Assembly (NCBI RefSeq): GCF_007741495.1
Contig: NZ_CP036262.1
Location: 6,510,001-6,574,000, forward strand
DNA length: 64,000 nucleotides
Source: Roseimaritima multifibrata
GTDB taxonomy: Bacteria > Planctomycetota > Planctomycetia > Pirellulales > Pirellulaceae
Direction of reading: 5' to 3'
Position 1 is the first letter of the stretch; every line of letters begins with the position of its first letter. Below are positions 57,017 to 64,000 of this stretch, in pieces. The notes below the pieces were generated by a model that had not been told where the DNA came from, searched no databases, and saw nothing but the letters and a program-made list of their open reading frames with translations. A program made the position numbers and the translations under genes.

Positions 57017-58191
57017 CCGGTTGATTCCAAAATCACGATCAGAGTCAGCATGCACAACACAATCCCCACCAGCAAAAGCGAACCGGCGGGAGTCACAAAG
57101 GCCAACAGTATCGCTGCCAAGCCACAGGTTAAAGTTAGTAAATGAATGGTTAATACGGCTTGGATTTTACTAAGTCCCAAATCGACTAAGCGATGAGAGA
57201 AATGACTTTTATCCCCTTCGAAAGGGCTTCGTCCTTCGCGAATTCGGATCCATAAGACCGTCGACATGTCGTACAGCGGGACGGCCATCACACACAGCGG
57301 AGCCAACACGGCGTGTGGTCGTGAACTTTCCTGATACCCAGCGTACGTCGCCAGCAAAGTTGCCACGGCTACCAAAAAACCGACAAGGTAGCTGCCGGAA
57401 TCTCCCATGAAGATTTTTGCAGGAGGCCGATTGTGCCACAAAAAACCGACCAGAGCTCCTGAAACCACGAACAACAGCCCAGCCACCAACAACTGAGGCT
57501 GCCCCGAATCGGGATCGGGCGTCAGCAACATCACGATTCCCAACATCCCAGCGACAATCGCCGCCACCCCGCCGCTGAGCGCGTCCATGTTGTCAAGCAT
57601 ATTAAACGAATTGATCAACGCGACGATCCATATCACCGACAACAGCTTGGTCAGCCAGGGAATGGGAATAAAAGCCGTCAAACTGTATCCCAGTCCAAAC
57701 ACCACGGCCGCCGCGACCCCTGCCTGGACCGCCAATCGAAACCAAGCGGAAAGCCCGCGACGGTCATCGACCAATCCCAGCACAGCCAACACCGTGCCAG
57801 CGAACAGCACCCCCCACAATTCGCCACTGCGGCTCCAAACCCCATCCAGCGAATCGACAACCGAAGGAGGCAAATAGGCGGCAAGCGAAGGCCATTGAAG
57901 GCAAGCCCAAACGATCGCGGTCCCCAGCCCAAAAGTCCCTACGACCGCAAACCAGATCCCTATCCCGCCCCCCAAAGGCGTTGGCACCGTGTGAACCTTG
58001 CGATGCCCAGGACGATCCAGCAAACCCAGCCTCTCCGCCCAGCGACGAACAGGAAACAGAACCAAGCAAGCGAGCACCGCAGCTGGAACAAACGTGGCAA
58101 ACACCAACAACCAGATCGGTGACAGCTCTTTCAAGACGAGTTCTTTCAGACAAGGCAAGCGACAGATAAGCGACAGAGAGGTGCACAACAT
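56995..58191 (-). CDS. WecA/MraY-family polyprenyl-phosphate sugar-1-phosphate transferase
   Basis: 398 residues from ATG 58191; the frame is open to 58365, and other starts (for example a TTG near 58146) are possible, so the N-terminus is uncertain. About eleven helices. Catalytic loops: VDDRRGLSAWFRLAVQ, NSFNMLDNMDALSGG (D-D-type motif with Ala in place of Gly), WHNRPPAKIFMGDSGSYLVGF and the His-rich SHFSHRLVDLGLSKIQA. It transfers a sugar 1-phosphate (GlcNAc-like) to undecaprenyl phosphate to start glycan synthesis. Overlap with the ligase-like gene indicates a two-gene polysaccharide unit. Confidence 0.87.
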   Translation of the reverse strand: MLCTSLSLICRLPCLKELVLKELSPIWLLVFATFVPAAVLACLVLFPVRRWAERLGLLDRPGHRKVHTVPTPLGGGIGIWFAVVGTFGLGTAIVWACLQWPSLAAYLPPSVVDSLDGVWSRSGELWGVLFAGTVLAVLGLVDDRRGLSAWFRLAVQAGVAAAVVFGLGYSLTAFIPIPWLTKLLSVIWIVALINSFNMLDNMDALSGGVAAIVAGMLGIVMLLTPDPDSGQPQLLVAGLLFVVSGALVGFLWHNRPPAKIFMGDSGSYLVGFLVAVATLLATYAGYQESSRPHAVLAPLCVMAVPLYDMSTVLWIRIREGRSPFEGDKSHFSHRLVDLGLSKIQAVLTIHLLTLTCGLAAILLAFVTPAGSLLLVGIVLCMLTLIVILESTGWRKNDL

Positions 58192-58447
58192 ACCACCCCC
58201 TGCCCCGCTTCTCCAGACTTCCAAACGCCCAGAGCGATCCCCCGCGGAAGAAAACGTCGTTGGATTCTCCGGATCGATAGCGTCCGAAAAATCGAGCACG
58301 AATCGCCCTCTACCTCTGCGGGGTTGTCGCGGAGTCTTCTCAATCGGATATTGAGGGGCTCGCAATCGCGTAAATTTGCATTGAATGGCATCCCGCTCCG
58401 CGGTCGCTTGCCAGTCGTTATTCCCCTTCTCTACGAGCCCGTTCGCT

Positions 58448-59767
58448 ATGAGTGCTTTTCCAGACGTCGATACGATTCAGTACGAAGGCCCCGACAGCGA
58501 CAACCCACTAGCGTTTCGCTGGTACAACCCTGACGAAATGGTCGAAGGCAAATCGATGCGCGACCACCTTCGATTCTCGGTCGTCTACTGGCACACCTTC
58601 CGCGGAACGGGCTCCGACCCGTTTGGCCCTGGAACGGCGGTTCGCCCTTGGGATGACGGAACCGATTCGGTCGACAATGCGTTAAAGCGAGTCGATGTCG
58701 CCTTTGAATTTTTCCAGAAACTCCAAGCCCCCTACTACGCCTTCCACGATCGTGACGTTTCGCCCGAAGGTTCCAACCTTGCCGAATCCCACAAGAACTT
58801 CGATCGCCTAGCACAGGCTCTAAAAGACCAGCAACAAGCAACCGGCGTGAAACTGCTCTGGGGCACCTGCAACCTCTTTAGTCACCCTCGTTATATGCAC
58901 GGGGCCGCAACCACCTGCAACGCAGACGTGTTTGCTTATGCCGCTTCGGAAGTCAAAAAATGCCTCGAAATCACCAACGATCTTGGTGGTGAAAACTATG
59001 TGTTCTGGGGTGGCCGCGAAGGTTATCAGAACCTTTACAACACCGACATGAAACGTGAACTGGATAACCTGGGACGCTTCCTTCATATGGCCGTCGATCA
59101 CGCCAAAAAGATCGGATTCACCGGTCAGTTCCTGATCGAACCCAAACCCAAAGAACCGACCAAGCATCAGTACGACAGCGATGCCGCAGCCTGCTTGAAC
59201 TTCCTTCGCGCCTACGGCCTGGAAGATCATTTCAAACTGAACATCGAAACGAACCACGCCACGCTGGCCGGTCATACGATGATGCATGAACTCGATTACG
59301 CGGGGATGCAAAACGCCCTGGGCAGTATCGACGCCAACACCGGCGACCTGTTGCTGGGCTGGGACACCGACCAGTTCCCCACCGATTACTACCAAACCGC
59401 CCAAGCGATGTGGATGATTTTGAAGCATGGCGGACTGGGATCGGGTGGAGTCAACTTTGACGCCAAGGTCCGCCGAGAAAGCTTCGAACCGATCGACCTG
59501 TTCTATGCCCACATCGGCGGCATGGACGCGTTCGCCAAAGGACTGAAAATCGCCGCCGCGATCCGAGCCGACGGACAGATGCAGTCCTTCGTCAAAGACC
59601 GCTACGCAAGCTGGGATAGCGGAATCGGAGCGAAAATCGAAGCGGGCCAAGTCGGCTTGGAAGAACTGCAAGCCTACATGCTGGAAAAGGGCCAAAGCGA
59701 CGCCAACACCAGCGGCCGCCAAGAGATGTTAGAAAACGTCTTTAACCGCTACATCGACCGCGTCTAA
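58448..59767 (+). CDS. xylA: Xylose isomerase
   Basis: 439 residues from ATG 58448 ([30 protein letters not shown]), exactly the group II XylA length; the frame to 58385 adds 21 residues. Active-site His100 and Asp103 in [13 protein letters not shown], the substrate/metal loop [49 protein letters not shown] and [18 protein letters not shown]. It converts D-xylose to D-xylulose (also glucose/fructose). Divergent from the WecA-like gene; no xylulokinase is adjacent, so xylB must be elsewhere. Confidence 0.97.
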   Translation: MSAFPDVDTIQYEGPDSDNPLAFRWYNPDEMVEGKSMRDHLRFSVVYWHTFRGTGSDPFGPGTAVRPWDDGTDSVDNALKRVDVAFEFFQKLQAPYYAFHDRDVSPEGSNLAESHKNFDRLAQALKDQQQATGVKLLWGTCNLFSHPRYMHGAATTCNADVFAYAASEVKKCLEITNDLGGENYVFWGGREGYQNLYNTDMKRELDNLGRFLHMAVDHAKKIGFTGQFLIEPKPKEPTKHQYDSDAAACLNFLRAYGLEDHFKLNIETNHATLAGHTMMHELDYAGMQNALGSIDANTGDLLLGWDTDQFPTDYYQTAQAMWMILKHGGLGSGGVNFDAKVRRESFEPIDLFYAHIGGMDAFAKGLKIAAAIRADGQMQSFVKDRYASWDSGIGAKIEAGQVGLEELQAYMLEKGQSDANTSGRQEMLENVFNRYIDRV

Positions 59768-60194
59768 AACCTGGCTCGAAGGCATGCCGGCTGTTGATTT
59801 TATCCAGTCGGCATCCACATTCTTAACGGTACGGCGCAAGCCGCGCTGGCCACTAAATTCTTGGCGGTACGGCACAAGCCGTCCGGCCCTCCGTCCGGCC
59901 CTCCCGCGCACTTGCCGGTCGGCTCGCGCCGATCCGCAAAGAAAAAACGGCCGCAAGGTGCCACAGCAGGTAACATTGGGACATCGCCATCGACTTACAT
60001 TTTTAGCGGTACGGCGCGAGCCGTCCGGCCCTCCGCCCTGCCCCCCCGCGCACTTGCCGGTCGGCTCACGCCGATCCGCCAAGAAAACCATGCGCAAGGT
60101 GTCACATGCGGTGGCGGAGCCGCAGACGAAAATGTCATCTTTGGAAAGATGTCCATTCTTTCTTTTCCGCTTTTTCATTCGAGAACTCTTCGAT
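59768..60194. other. Intergenic region made of direct repeats
   Basis: 427 bp between xylA and the peroxiredoxin-like gene, filled mostly by the repeat at 59825-60104. The frame of the next gene is open back to 59784 through these repeats, which I treat as non-coding. A promoter for the next gene should lie between about 60105 and 60190. Confidence 0.65.
59825..60104 (+). repeat. Direct intergenic repeat, two full copies and one partial
   Basis: Copies at 59858-59964 and 60000-60104 share GCGGTACGGC, AGCCGTCCGGCCCTCCG, CCGCGCACTTGCCGGTCGGCT, GCCGATCCGC, AAGAAAA and CGCAAGGTG blocks; a third copy at 59825-59850 has only the start (ACGGTACGGCGCAAGCCG). Spacers between copies share a CATC-AC--T motif. 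No coding function is apparent although one frame happens to stay open. Confidence 0.85.
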
Positions 60195-60938
60195 ATGTCA
60201 TTCCGCCCCTCTCTGGCCTGCCTGCTTTCGGTTGCCATGCTTAGTTCAACGTCCTTCGGCGTCGAGCCTCCCAACAACGATGGCCCGCAAACGCCATCCC
60301 TTTCACAACAACTGACCGAAAAAGCGGGAGAAGCAATCAAACGATACCCGCCAGAAGCGTTGGCGAAAATGAAATCGGCGGTCGATTCGGTCCGGGAAAC
60401 AGGTATCGAAAAATCGGCCAAACAGGTGGGTGACAAAGCGATCGACGCCAAACTTTCGGGCTGGGACGGAAGTTCGGTTCAACTGAGCGAACTATGGAAA
60501 GAAGGGCCTGTCGTCCTGATGTGGTATCGCGGCGGATGGTGCCCCTACTGCAATCTTCAATTGCGGGCGATGCAGAATGAACTAGGTGCGTTGGAATCGA
60601 CGGGAGCCAAACTGGTGGTACTGACCCCCGAATTGCCCGCGAACGCCAAAAAGACAGCCGAATCGAACGACCTGGGAATTGTCGCACTCCATGATTCCAA
60701 AAATGAAATTGCGAAAAAATACGGCGTCGTTTTTGACCTTCCAGAATCGATTTTGCCAATCTATCGCGACCGCCTGAAACTGGGTGAAGTCAACGGCAGC
60801 GATGCGATGGAACTGCCTCTCTCGGCGACCTACGTCATCGATACCGATGGAGTGATTCGATATGCGTACCTAAACGCCGACTACAAGCAACGCCCCGAGC
60901 CATCGGAAATTATCAACTTCATCAAAACGCTGAAGTAA
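60195..60938 (+). CDS. Exported AhpC/TSA peroxiredoxin-like (thioredoxin-fold) protein
   Basis: 247 residues from ATG 60195 (MSFRPSLACLLSVAMLSSTSFGVE, a signal peptide). A helical stretch (30-85) is followed by the thioredoxin fold: LMWYRGGWCPYCNLQLRAMQNELGALESTGAKLVVLTPELP. The Cys116-Pro-Tyr-Cys119 pair replaces the single-Cys TxxC peroxiredoxin motif. It ends SATYVIDTDGVIRYAYLNADYKQRPEPSEIINFI. It may reduce peroxides or disulfides in the periplasm. No partner gene is adjacent; hairpin-rich DNA follows. Confidence 0.85.
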   Translation: MSFRPSLACLLSVAMLSSTSFGVEPPNNDGPQTPSLSQQLTEKAGEAIKRYPPEALAKMKSAVDSVRETGIEKSAKQVGDKAIDAKLSGWDGSSVQLSELWKEGPVVLMWYRGGWCPYCNLQLRAMQNELGALESTGAKLVVLTPELPANAKKTAESNDLGIVALHDSKNEIAKKYGVVFDLPESILPIYRDRLKLGEVNGSDAMELPLSATYVIDTDGVIRYAYLNADYKQRPEPSEIINFIKTLK

Positions 60939-61085
60939 CGGTCGCAAGATATCACGTCGCCCGTCGCAAGATTGTCGCACTTCGCTCGAAACGTGCGATT
61001 TATAAGTTGGCGGCTTCCTAGCGAATCGCAATAGATGGAAGAGACCAAAATCCCAACCCGTCCAAAAATCGCAACATCAAAATGC

Positions 61086-61128
61086 GTAAGCGAGGGATAG
61101 CGGCCTGCTCTTTCGGTCCCTCGCTTAC
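61086..61128. terminator. 12-bp perfect hairpin between convergent genes
   Basis: GTAAGCGAGGGA (61086-61097) pairs exactly with TCCCTCGCTTAC (61117-61128) around a 19-nt loop. There is no long T tract; it sits between convergent genes and could act as a bidirectional terminator or belong to repeat E6. Confidence 0.5.
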
Positions 61129-61130
61129 CG

Positions 61131-61222
61131 GGCTGCCGATTAAATCGAAAGCGGAGAAAGATTGTAACCTTTCGCTACGCGAAAGTAGCTTTAAGAGAGC
61201 GTTCTTTTGCGGAGCGATAGGC
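61131..61222. repeat. Dispersed repeat E6 (copy of the E5 left arm)
   Basis: GATTAAATCGAAAGCGGAGAAAG, CGCGAAAGTAGCTTT, GAGCGTTCTTTTGCGGAGCG and GGCGACA blocks match 54296-54372 of E5 in the same order with few mismatches over ~80 bp, and the reverse complement of 44251-44345 in E3. It is a solo arm with no inverted partner nearby. Confidence 0.8.
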
Positions 61223-61247
61223 GACACTTTCCAAACCGGCTGTCTCG

Positions 61248-62903
61248 CTAGCGTTCGGATCTTAACAGAACCGGTTTGCCATAAATTTCTTCAAACAGAC
61301 CGCGGTTGTAGCGGATCGCTAATTGCTCCAACGAAACATCGGTCAGCCCTGGAATCTGCAGGACAAGACGATTTCGCTGAGAGATGCACTTCACCTGTTT
61401 GACGCGTCCACTTCGCGATGCATTTAACGCGATCGCCAGTCGCAGAATCGCTGCCAGCTTTGAAACGATCACCCGTCGTGCGAGGTCAAGCGTCCCATAA
61501 CCATCATGCGAAGGTTGCGGGAAAGCACGGCGGTGATAGCGAGCCAACAAGGCAACCAGCAAGACATCCTGTTGAGTCAAACCAAACAGGTCACTGTTAC
61601 GGATAATGTACATCGCGTGCTTGTGATTGCTGCGGTCGTTGATCGCTTCGCCAATCTCGTGCAGCAACGCTCCCAAGTACAGAATCACTTCATAGCGACT
61701 TTCTAAACCATGTTCATCGCGGAGCTGTTCAAACAGTTCACTTGCCAGACCTGCGGTATGCCGCGCAAACGTTTCATCAAAATCGAACCGTCGTCCCAGA
61801 CTGACCGCCGAGCGAATGATTTGCTGACGAAATCCTTCGGTCAGGCTGTCGTTGGCTGCCATTTCGTGCAGCAAACCGTCTCGCATATTCGTGTCGCTAA
61901 TGTGAATGACTTTCAGGTCAAACGCTCTAGCCAACTGCAGGTAGGTCAACAACGCGGGGCCCAAAGTCTCCGCTTCAGAAAAACTCAATCCAAACTTTCG
62001 GACGATCTGATCTTCATCACATAGCAGAACGTCGTTGGTGATTTCCTCCAGCTGCTCAAGCGGCAACGCGGCCAACGAATCACCATCCCACTCATGATCG
62101 AACAGATTGGCAACAAACCGGATATCACCACCGATCGCAATCAATTCAATCCGGGTATCGATCCGAACCGATTCTTGAATTTGTGAAATCGTTTGCCCGA
62201 TTTGATTCTCCATAATGGCCCGGCGTTTAGAAACCGGAGCTCCCATGGTTTCCAACAATCGAGCCAACCGAACCGCTCCCAGACGGTAGGTTTCCGAAGC
62301 GAGCACGTTCCCTTCGCGGATCACCAGCATTTCGGTACTTCCGCCCCCTACTTCCACGACCACCGATTTCGCAGCCGACAGCTCAGCATCCTGTTCCAGA
62401 TGGGGCAAGATTCCCATGTAGGTGATTCGATTGACCTCTGCGGCGTCGATCGATTCGACCTGCAGCCCGGTCGCGATGTAGACGCGATCAAGGAACTGCA
62501 AACGATTGGAAGCTTCCCGAACCGCACTGGTTGCGACGATTCGAATCTGTTCTGGCGACTCGATTCCGAATTCACGCAGGACGTGCTGATAGTTTTTCAG
62601 GATGGAGACCGCTTGTTCGATACTGCTGCGCCGGAAGCGACGCGACGTAAACGCATCGCGTCCCAGTTCGACAGGCCGAACCAAACGCGTCAGCGGCTTG
62701 ATTTCGCCTTCACTATCAATCTGAGCGACTTCCATGCGAATACTGGTCGCCCCAATATCAATCACAGCGACACTGCGTGGAGGGACTTCAGGAATCGGGA
62801 TCGAAGAATTCGCTTTTTTGGCTGTGGATGCGGAACTGAGTGACGTCGAACTATCAGTGGGCTCCGAAGGCTGTGCGCGGCTCACGTTGACTCCTGCTTC
62901 CAT
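61248..62903 (-). CDS. Ppx/GppA exopolyphosphatase/guanosine pentaphosphatase
   Basis: 551 residues; an alternative GTG at 62885 has a GGAG nearby. A Ser-rich lead of ~45 residues precedes the ASKHA core: SVAVIDIGATSIRMEVAQ, RIVATSAVREASNR, VESIDAAEVNRITYMGILP and VVVEVGGGSTEMLVI. The C-terminal ~200 residues hold an HD-type domain (YLGALLHEIGEAINDRSNHKHAMYII). It hydrolyses polyphosphate or pppGpp. It starts 19 nt after the HAD gene stop, so the two are probably co-transcribed. Confidence 0.9.
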   Translation of the reverse strand: MEAGVNVSRAQPSEPTDSSTSLSSASTAKKANSSIPIPEVPPRSVAVIDIGATSIRMEVAQIDSEGEIKPLTRLVRPVELGRDAFTSRRFRRSSIEQAVSILKNYQHVLREFGIESPEQIRIVATSAVREASNRLQFLDRVYIATGLQVESIDAAEVNRITYMGILPHLEQDAELSAAKSVVVEVGGGSTEMLVIREGNVLASETYRLGAVRLARLLETMGAPVSKRRAIMENQIGQTISQIQESVRIDTRIELIAIGGDIRFVANLFDHEWDGDSLAALPLEQLEEITNDVLLCDEDQIVRKFGLSFSEAETLGPALLTYLQLARAFDLKVIHISDTNMRDGLLHEMAANDSLTEGFRQQIIRSAVSLGRRFDFDETFARHTAGLASELFEQLRDEHGLESRYEVILYLGALLHEIGEAINDRSNHKHAMYIIRNSDLFGLTQQDVLLVALLARYHRRAFPQPSHDGYGTLDLARRVIVSKLAAILRLAIALNASRSGRVKQVKCISQRNRLVLQIPGLTDVSLEQLAIRYNRGLFEEIYGKPVLLRSER

Positions 62904-62922
62904 GATGCGATGACAGAATCCC

Positions 62923-63582
62923 CTATTCTACCGCTCCGGCAGCGGCGGGCACCCCCAATTGCCCCAATCGTTTATGAAGATCTTTCGGACCGCGAAAAAG
63001 GTCGGCCTGCCAGCCCGCTCGGATCGCTCCCGCCACGTTCTCCTCGCGGTCATCGGTAAAATAAATCGACTCAGCCGGGACCGCGGCGGCTTGCTGAGCG
63101 GCGGCATAGATTTCGGCGGCTGGTTTCATGCTGCCGATTTCAAAACTGAGGATATCGATTTCCGACCACCCCGACGCGACCGGCCAGCCTTGCCGCTGAA
63201 TCCAATCCCAGTGGGCATGGCACGTATTGGACAAGATACCGATGCGGATACCAGCTTTTTGCAGGCGCTGAATCACCGTCAAGGTTTGCTCGATCGGCGA
63301 AAACATGTCGCTGATCAGATCTAGCAGAGGAGCTCCACTTGGCTGCAATCGGCCTTCCAAACCGCCCAAATGGGCGGCAATTCTGGCGGTAAATTCGACG
63401 GGGGAACACTGCCCCGTTTCAAAAACTTCCTCCAATCCGCTTTCCCAAACCGCCTCATAAACTTGCTCGGGCTGGCAACCTGCCCAGCCAGCGACCTGTT
63501 GGCAACCTCGCTGCGGATCAAAAGAAACCAGCACATTTCCTAGGTCAAAGTACACAAATTGGATCGGCGAGCAGTCTGACAT
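62923..63582 (-). CDS. HAD-family hydrolase (YihX-like phosphatase)
   Basis: 219 residues from ATG 63582, with AGGAAGGA about 10 nt upstream; the frame to 63645 adds 21 residues. HAD motifs: I FDLGNVLVSFD (Asp, with the YihX-type DLGNV arrangement), II GILSNTCHAHW, III Lys in EIGSMKPAAEIY and IV YFTDDREENVAGA. YihX-type enzymes dephosphorylate alpha-glucose 1-phosphate and similar sugars; the substrate here is unproven. Probably one unit with the Ppx/GppA gene downstream. Confidence 0.87.
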   Translation of the reverse strand: MSDCSPIQFVYFDLGNVLVSFDPQRGCQQVAGWAGCQPEQVYEAVWESGLEEVFETGQCSPVEFTARIAAHLGGLEGRLQPSGAPLLDLISDMFSPIEQTLTVIQRLQKAGIRIGILSNTCHAHWDWIQRQGWPVASGWSEIDILSFEIGSMKPAAEIYAAAQQAAAVPAESIYFTDDREENVAGAIRAGWQADLFRGPKDLHKRLGQLGVPAAAGAVE

Positions 63583-63699
63583 CGTGAAAAAATCCTTCCT
63601 TCGGCGGGGGTCTTGGTCAGATCGATGTTCGCAGATCATAATCATGGGTCAATTATTTGATATGGACCCGTCCCCCGCCTGTAACCTGCGACCCCAGCG

Positions 63700-64000
63700 A
63701 TGAATGCTCCCCTAAACCCCTACAGCAGCCGCATCACCCAACCGAAAAGCCAAGGAGCGTCCCAAGCGATGCTCTACGGCACCGGGATGACCCCCGAGGA
63801 CATGAACAAGCCTCAGATCGGGATCGGAAGCGTCTGGTACGAGGGAAACACTTGCAATATGCACTTGCTGGACCTGGGCGAACGAGTCAAGGTCGGCGTC
63901 CAAGCCGCCGGAATGGTCGGGATGCGATTCAACACCATCGGCGTCTCGGACGGGATCTCGATGGGCACCGAGGGGATGAGCTACAGCCTGCAAAGCCGCG
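63700..64000 (+). CDS. ilvD: Dihydroxy-acid dehydratase, 5' partial
   Basis: The first 100 codons ([35 protein letters not shown]), cut by the window end. [33 protein letters not shown] matches the IlvD start, with Cys52 of GNTCNMH as the first Fe-S cluster ligand. [21 protein letters not shown] is the family signature following it. It makes 2-keto acids for Val, Ile and Leu synthesis. Divergent from the HAD gene. Confidence 0.95.
   Translation, partial: MNAPLNPYSSRITQPKSQGASQAMLYGTGMTPEDMNKPQIGIGSVWYEGNTCNMHLLDLGERVKVGVQAAGMVGMRFNTIGVSDGISMGTEGMSYSLQSR

Larger units (their letters stand above)
60939..61247. other. Intergenic region with hairpin and repeat E6
   Basis: 309 bp between convergent genes. 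It holds a 12-bp perfect hairpin and the E6 repeat, and near 60968 a weaker CGCAAGATTGTCGCACTTCGCTCG block related to E3. No gene is supported. Confidence 0.65.

Noticed and set aside
59784-60194. N-terminal extension of the peroxiredoxin-like gene
   Set aside because: The open frame runs through direct repeats with no protein similarity, and a good signal peptide begins at 60195.

Overview
The window looks like chromosomal DNA of a planctomycete of the Pirellulaceae (Rhodopirellula-like). The evidence is the families present: DUF1559 with its type IV pilin-like N-terminus, TIGR03000 domains, planctomycete cytochrome and WD40 proteins, a TIGR02604/TIGR02603 dehydrogenase-cytochrome, a BBP2 porin, an HTTM protein, DUF1573 and DUF1844 proteins and an LEPR-like exported protein. 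GC content is moderate, start codons include many GTGs and Shine-Dalgarno sequences are often weak. KdsB, an outer-membrane porin and an O-antigen ligase-like protein point to a Gram-negative envelope with a Kdo-containing polysaccharide. No tRNA, rRNA, CRISPR array, transposase or prophage was seen, so this is mostly a core and metabolic region.

Layout. 1-8 kb: exported c-type cytochrome/WD40 protein (cut by the window start), a sugar-phosphate isomerase-like TIM barrel, a DUF4832 protein, three abutting tandem repeats and a large F5/8C-propeller-HEAT-cytochrome protein. 8-10.6 kb: modABC molybdate transporter. 10.8-17.2 kb: a five-gene cluster that would import 3-hydroxybutyrate-like acids and convert them via acetoacetate and acetoacetyl-CoA to acetyl-CoA. 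17.4-23.5 kb: nusA-infB-rbfA with a divergent HhH-GPD-fold protein carrying a histone-H1-like tail. 23.7-28.6 kb: a ketoacyl synthase homologue lacking the catalytic Cys, a Cys-rich porin, and an HTTM membrane protein with its partner. 28.8-33.7 kb: TIGR03000 protein, an exported isoaspartyl methyltransferase and a sialate O-acetylesterase. 34.1-37.1 kb: NtrB/NtrC-type two-component pair. 37.2-39.7 kb: DUF1559/lipoprotein pair and lexA with a candidate self-operator. 39.8-46.6 kb: OYE-like flavoprotein, leishmanolysin-like protease with dockerin, Pro-rich exported protein and S9 peptidase. 46.7-51 kb: kdsB-pyrG-DUF1844 and two bacterial PH-domain membrane proteins. 51-54 kb: tetraheme lipoprotein and DUF1573 protein. 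54.7-58.2 kb: O-antigen ligase-like and WecA-like genes. 58.4-64 kb: xylose isomerase, peroxiredoxin-like protein, HAD phosphatase plus Ppx/GppA, and the start of ilvD.

The signal least explained by genes is a family of short dispersed, partly palindromic intergenic elements (around 30.4, 33.8, 44.0-44.4, 46.7, 54.3-54.7 and 61.0-61.2 kb) sharing blocks such as GGGACGTGAAATC and GGCTTGTTGATTTA. Some pairs are arranged as inverted repeats bracketing a few hundred bases, like non-autonomous MITE/REP elements. A separate repeat family is triplicated near 59.8-60.1 kb. The best gene-level candidates for new biology are the pseudo-ketoacyl synthase, the HhH-GPD/histone-tail fusion and the exported SAM-dependent methyltransferase.
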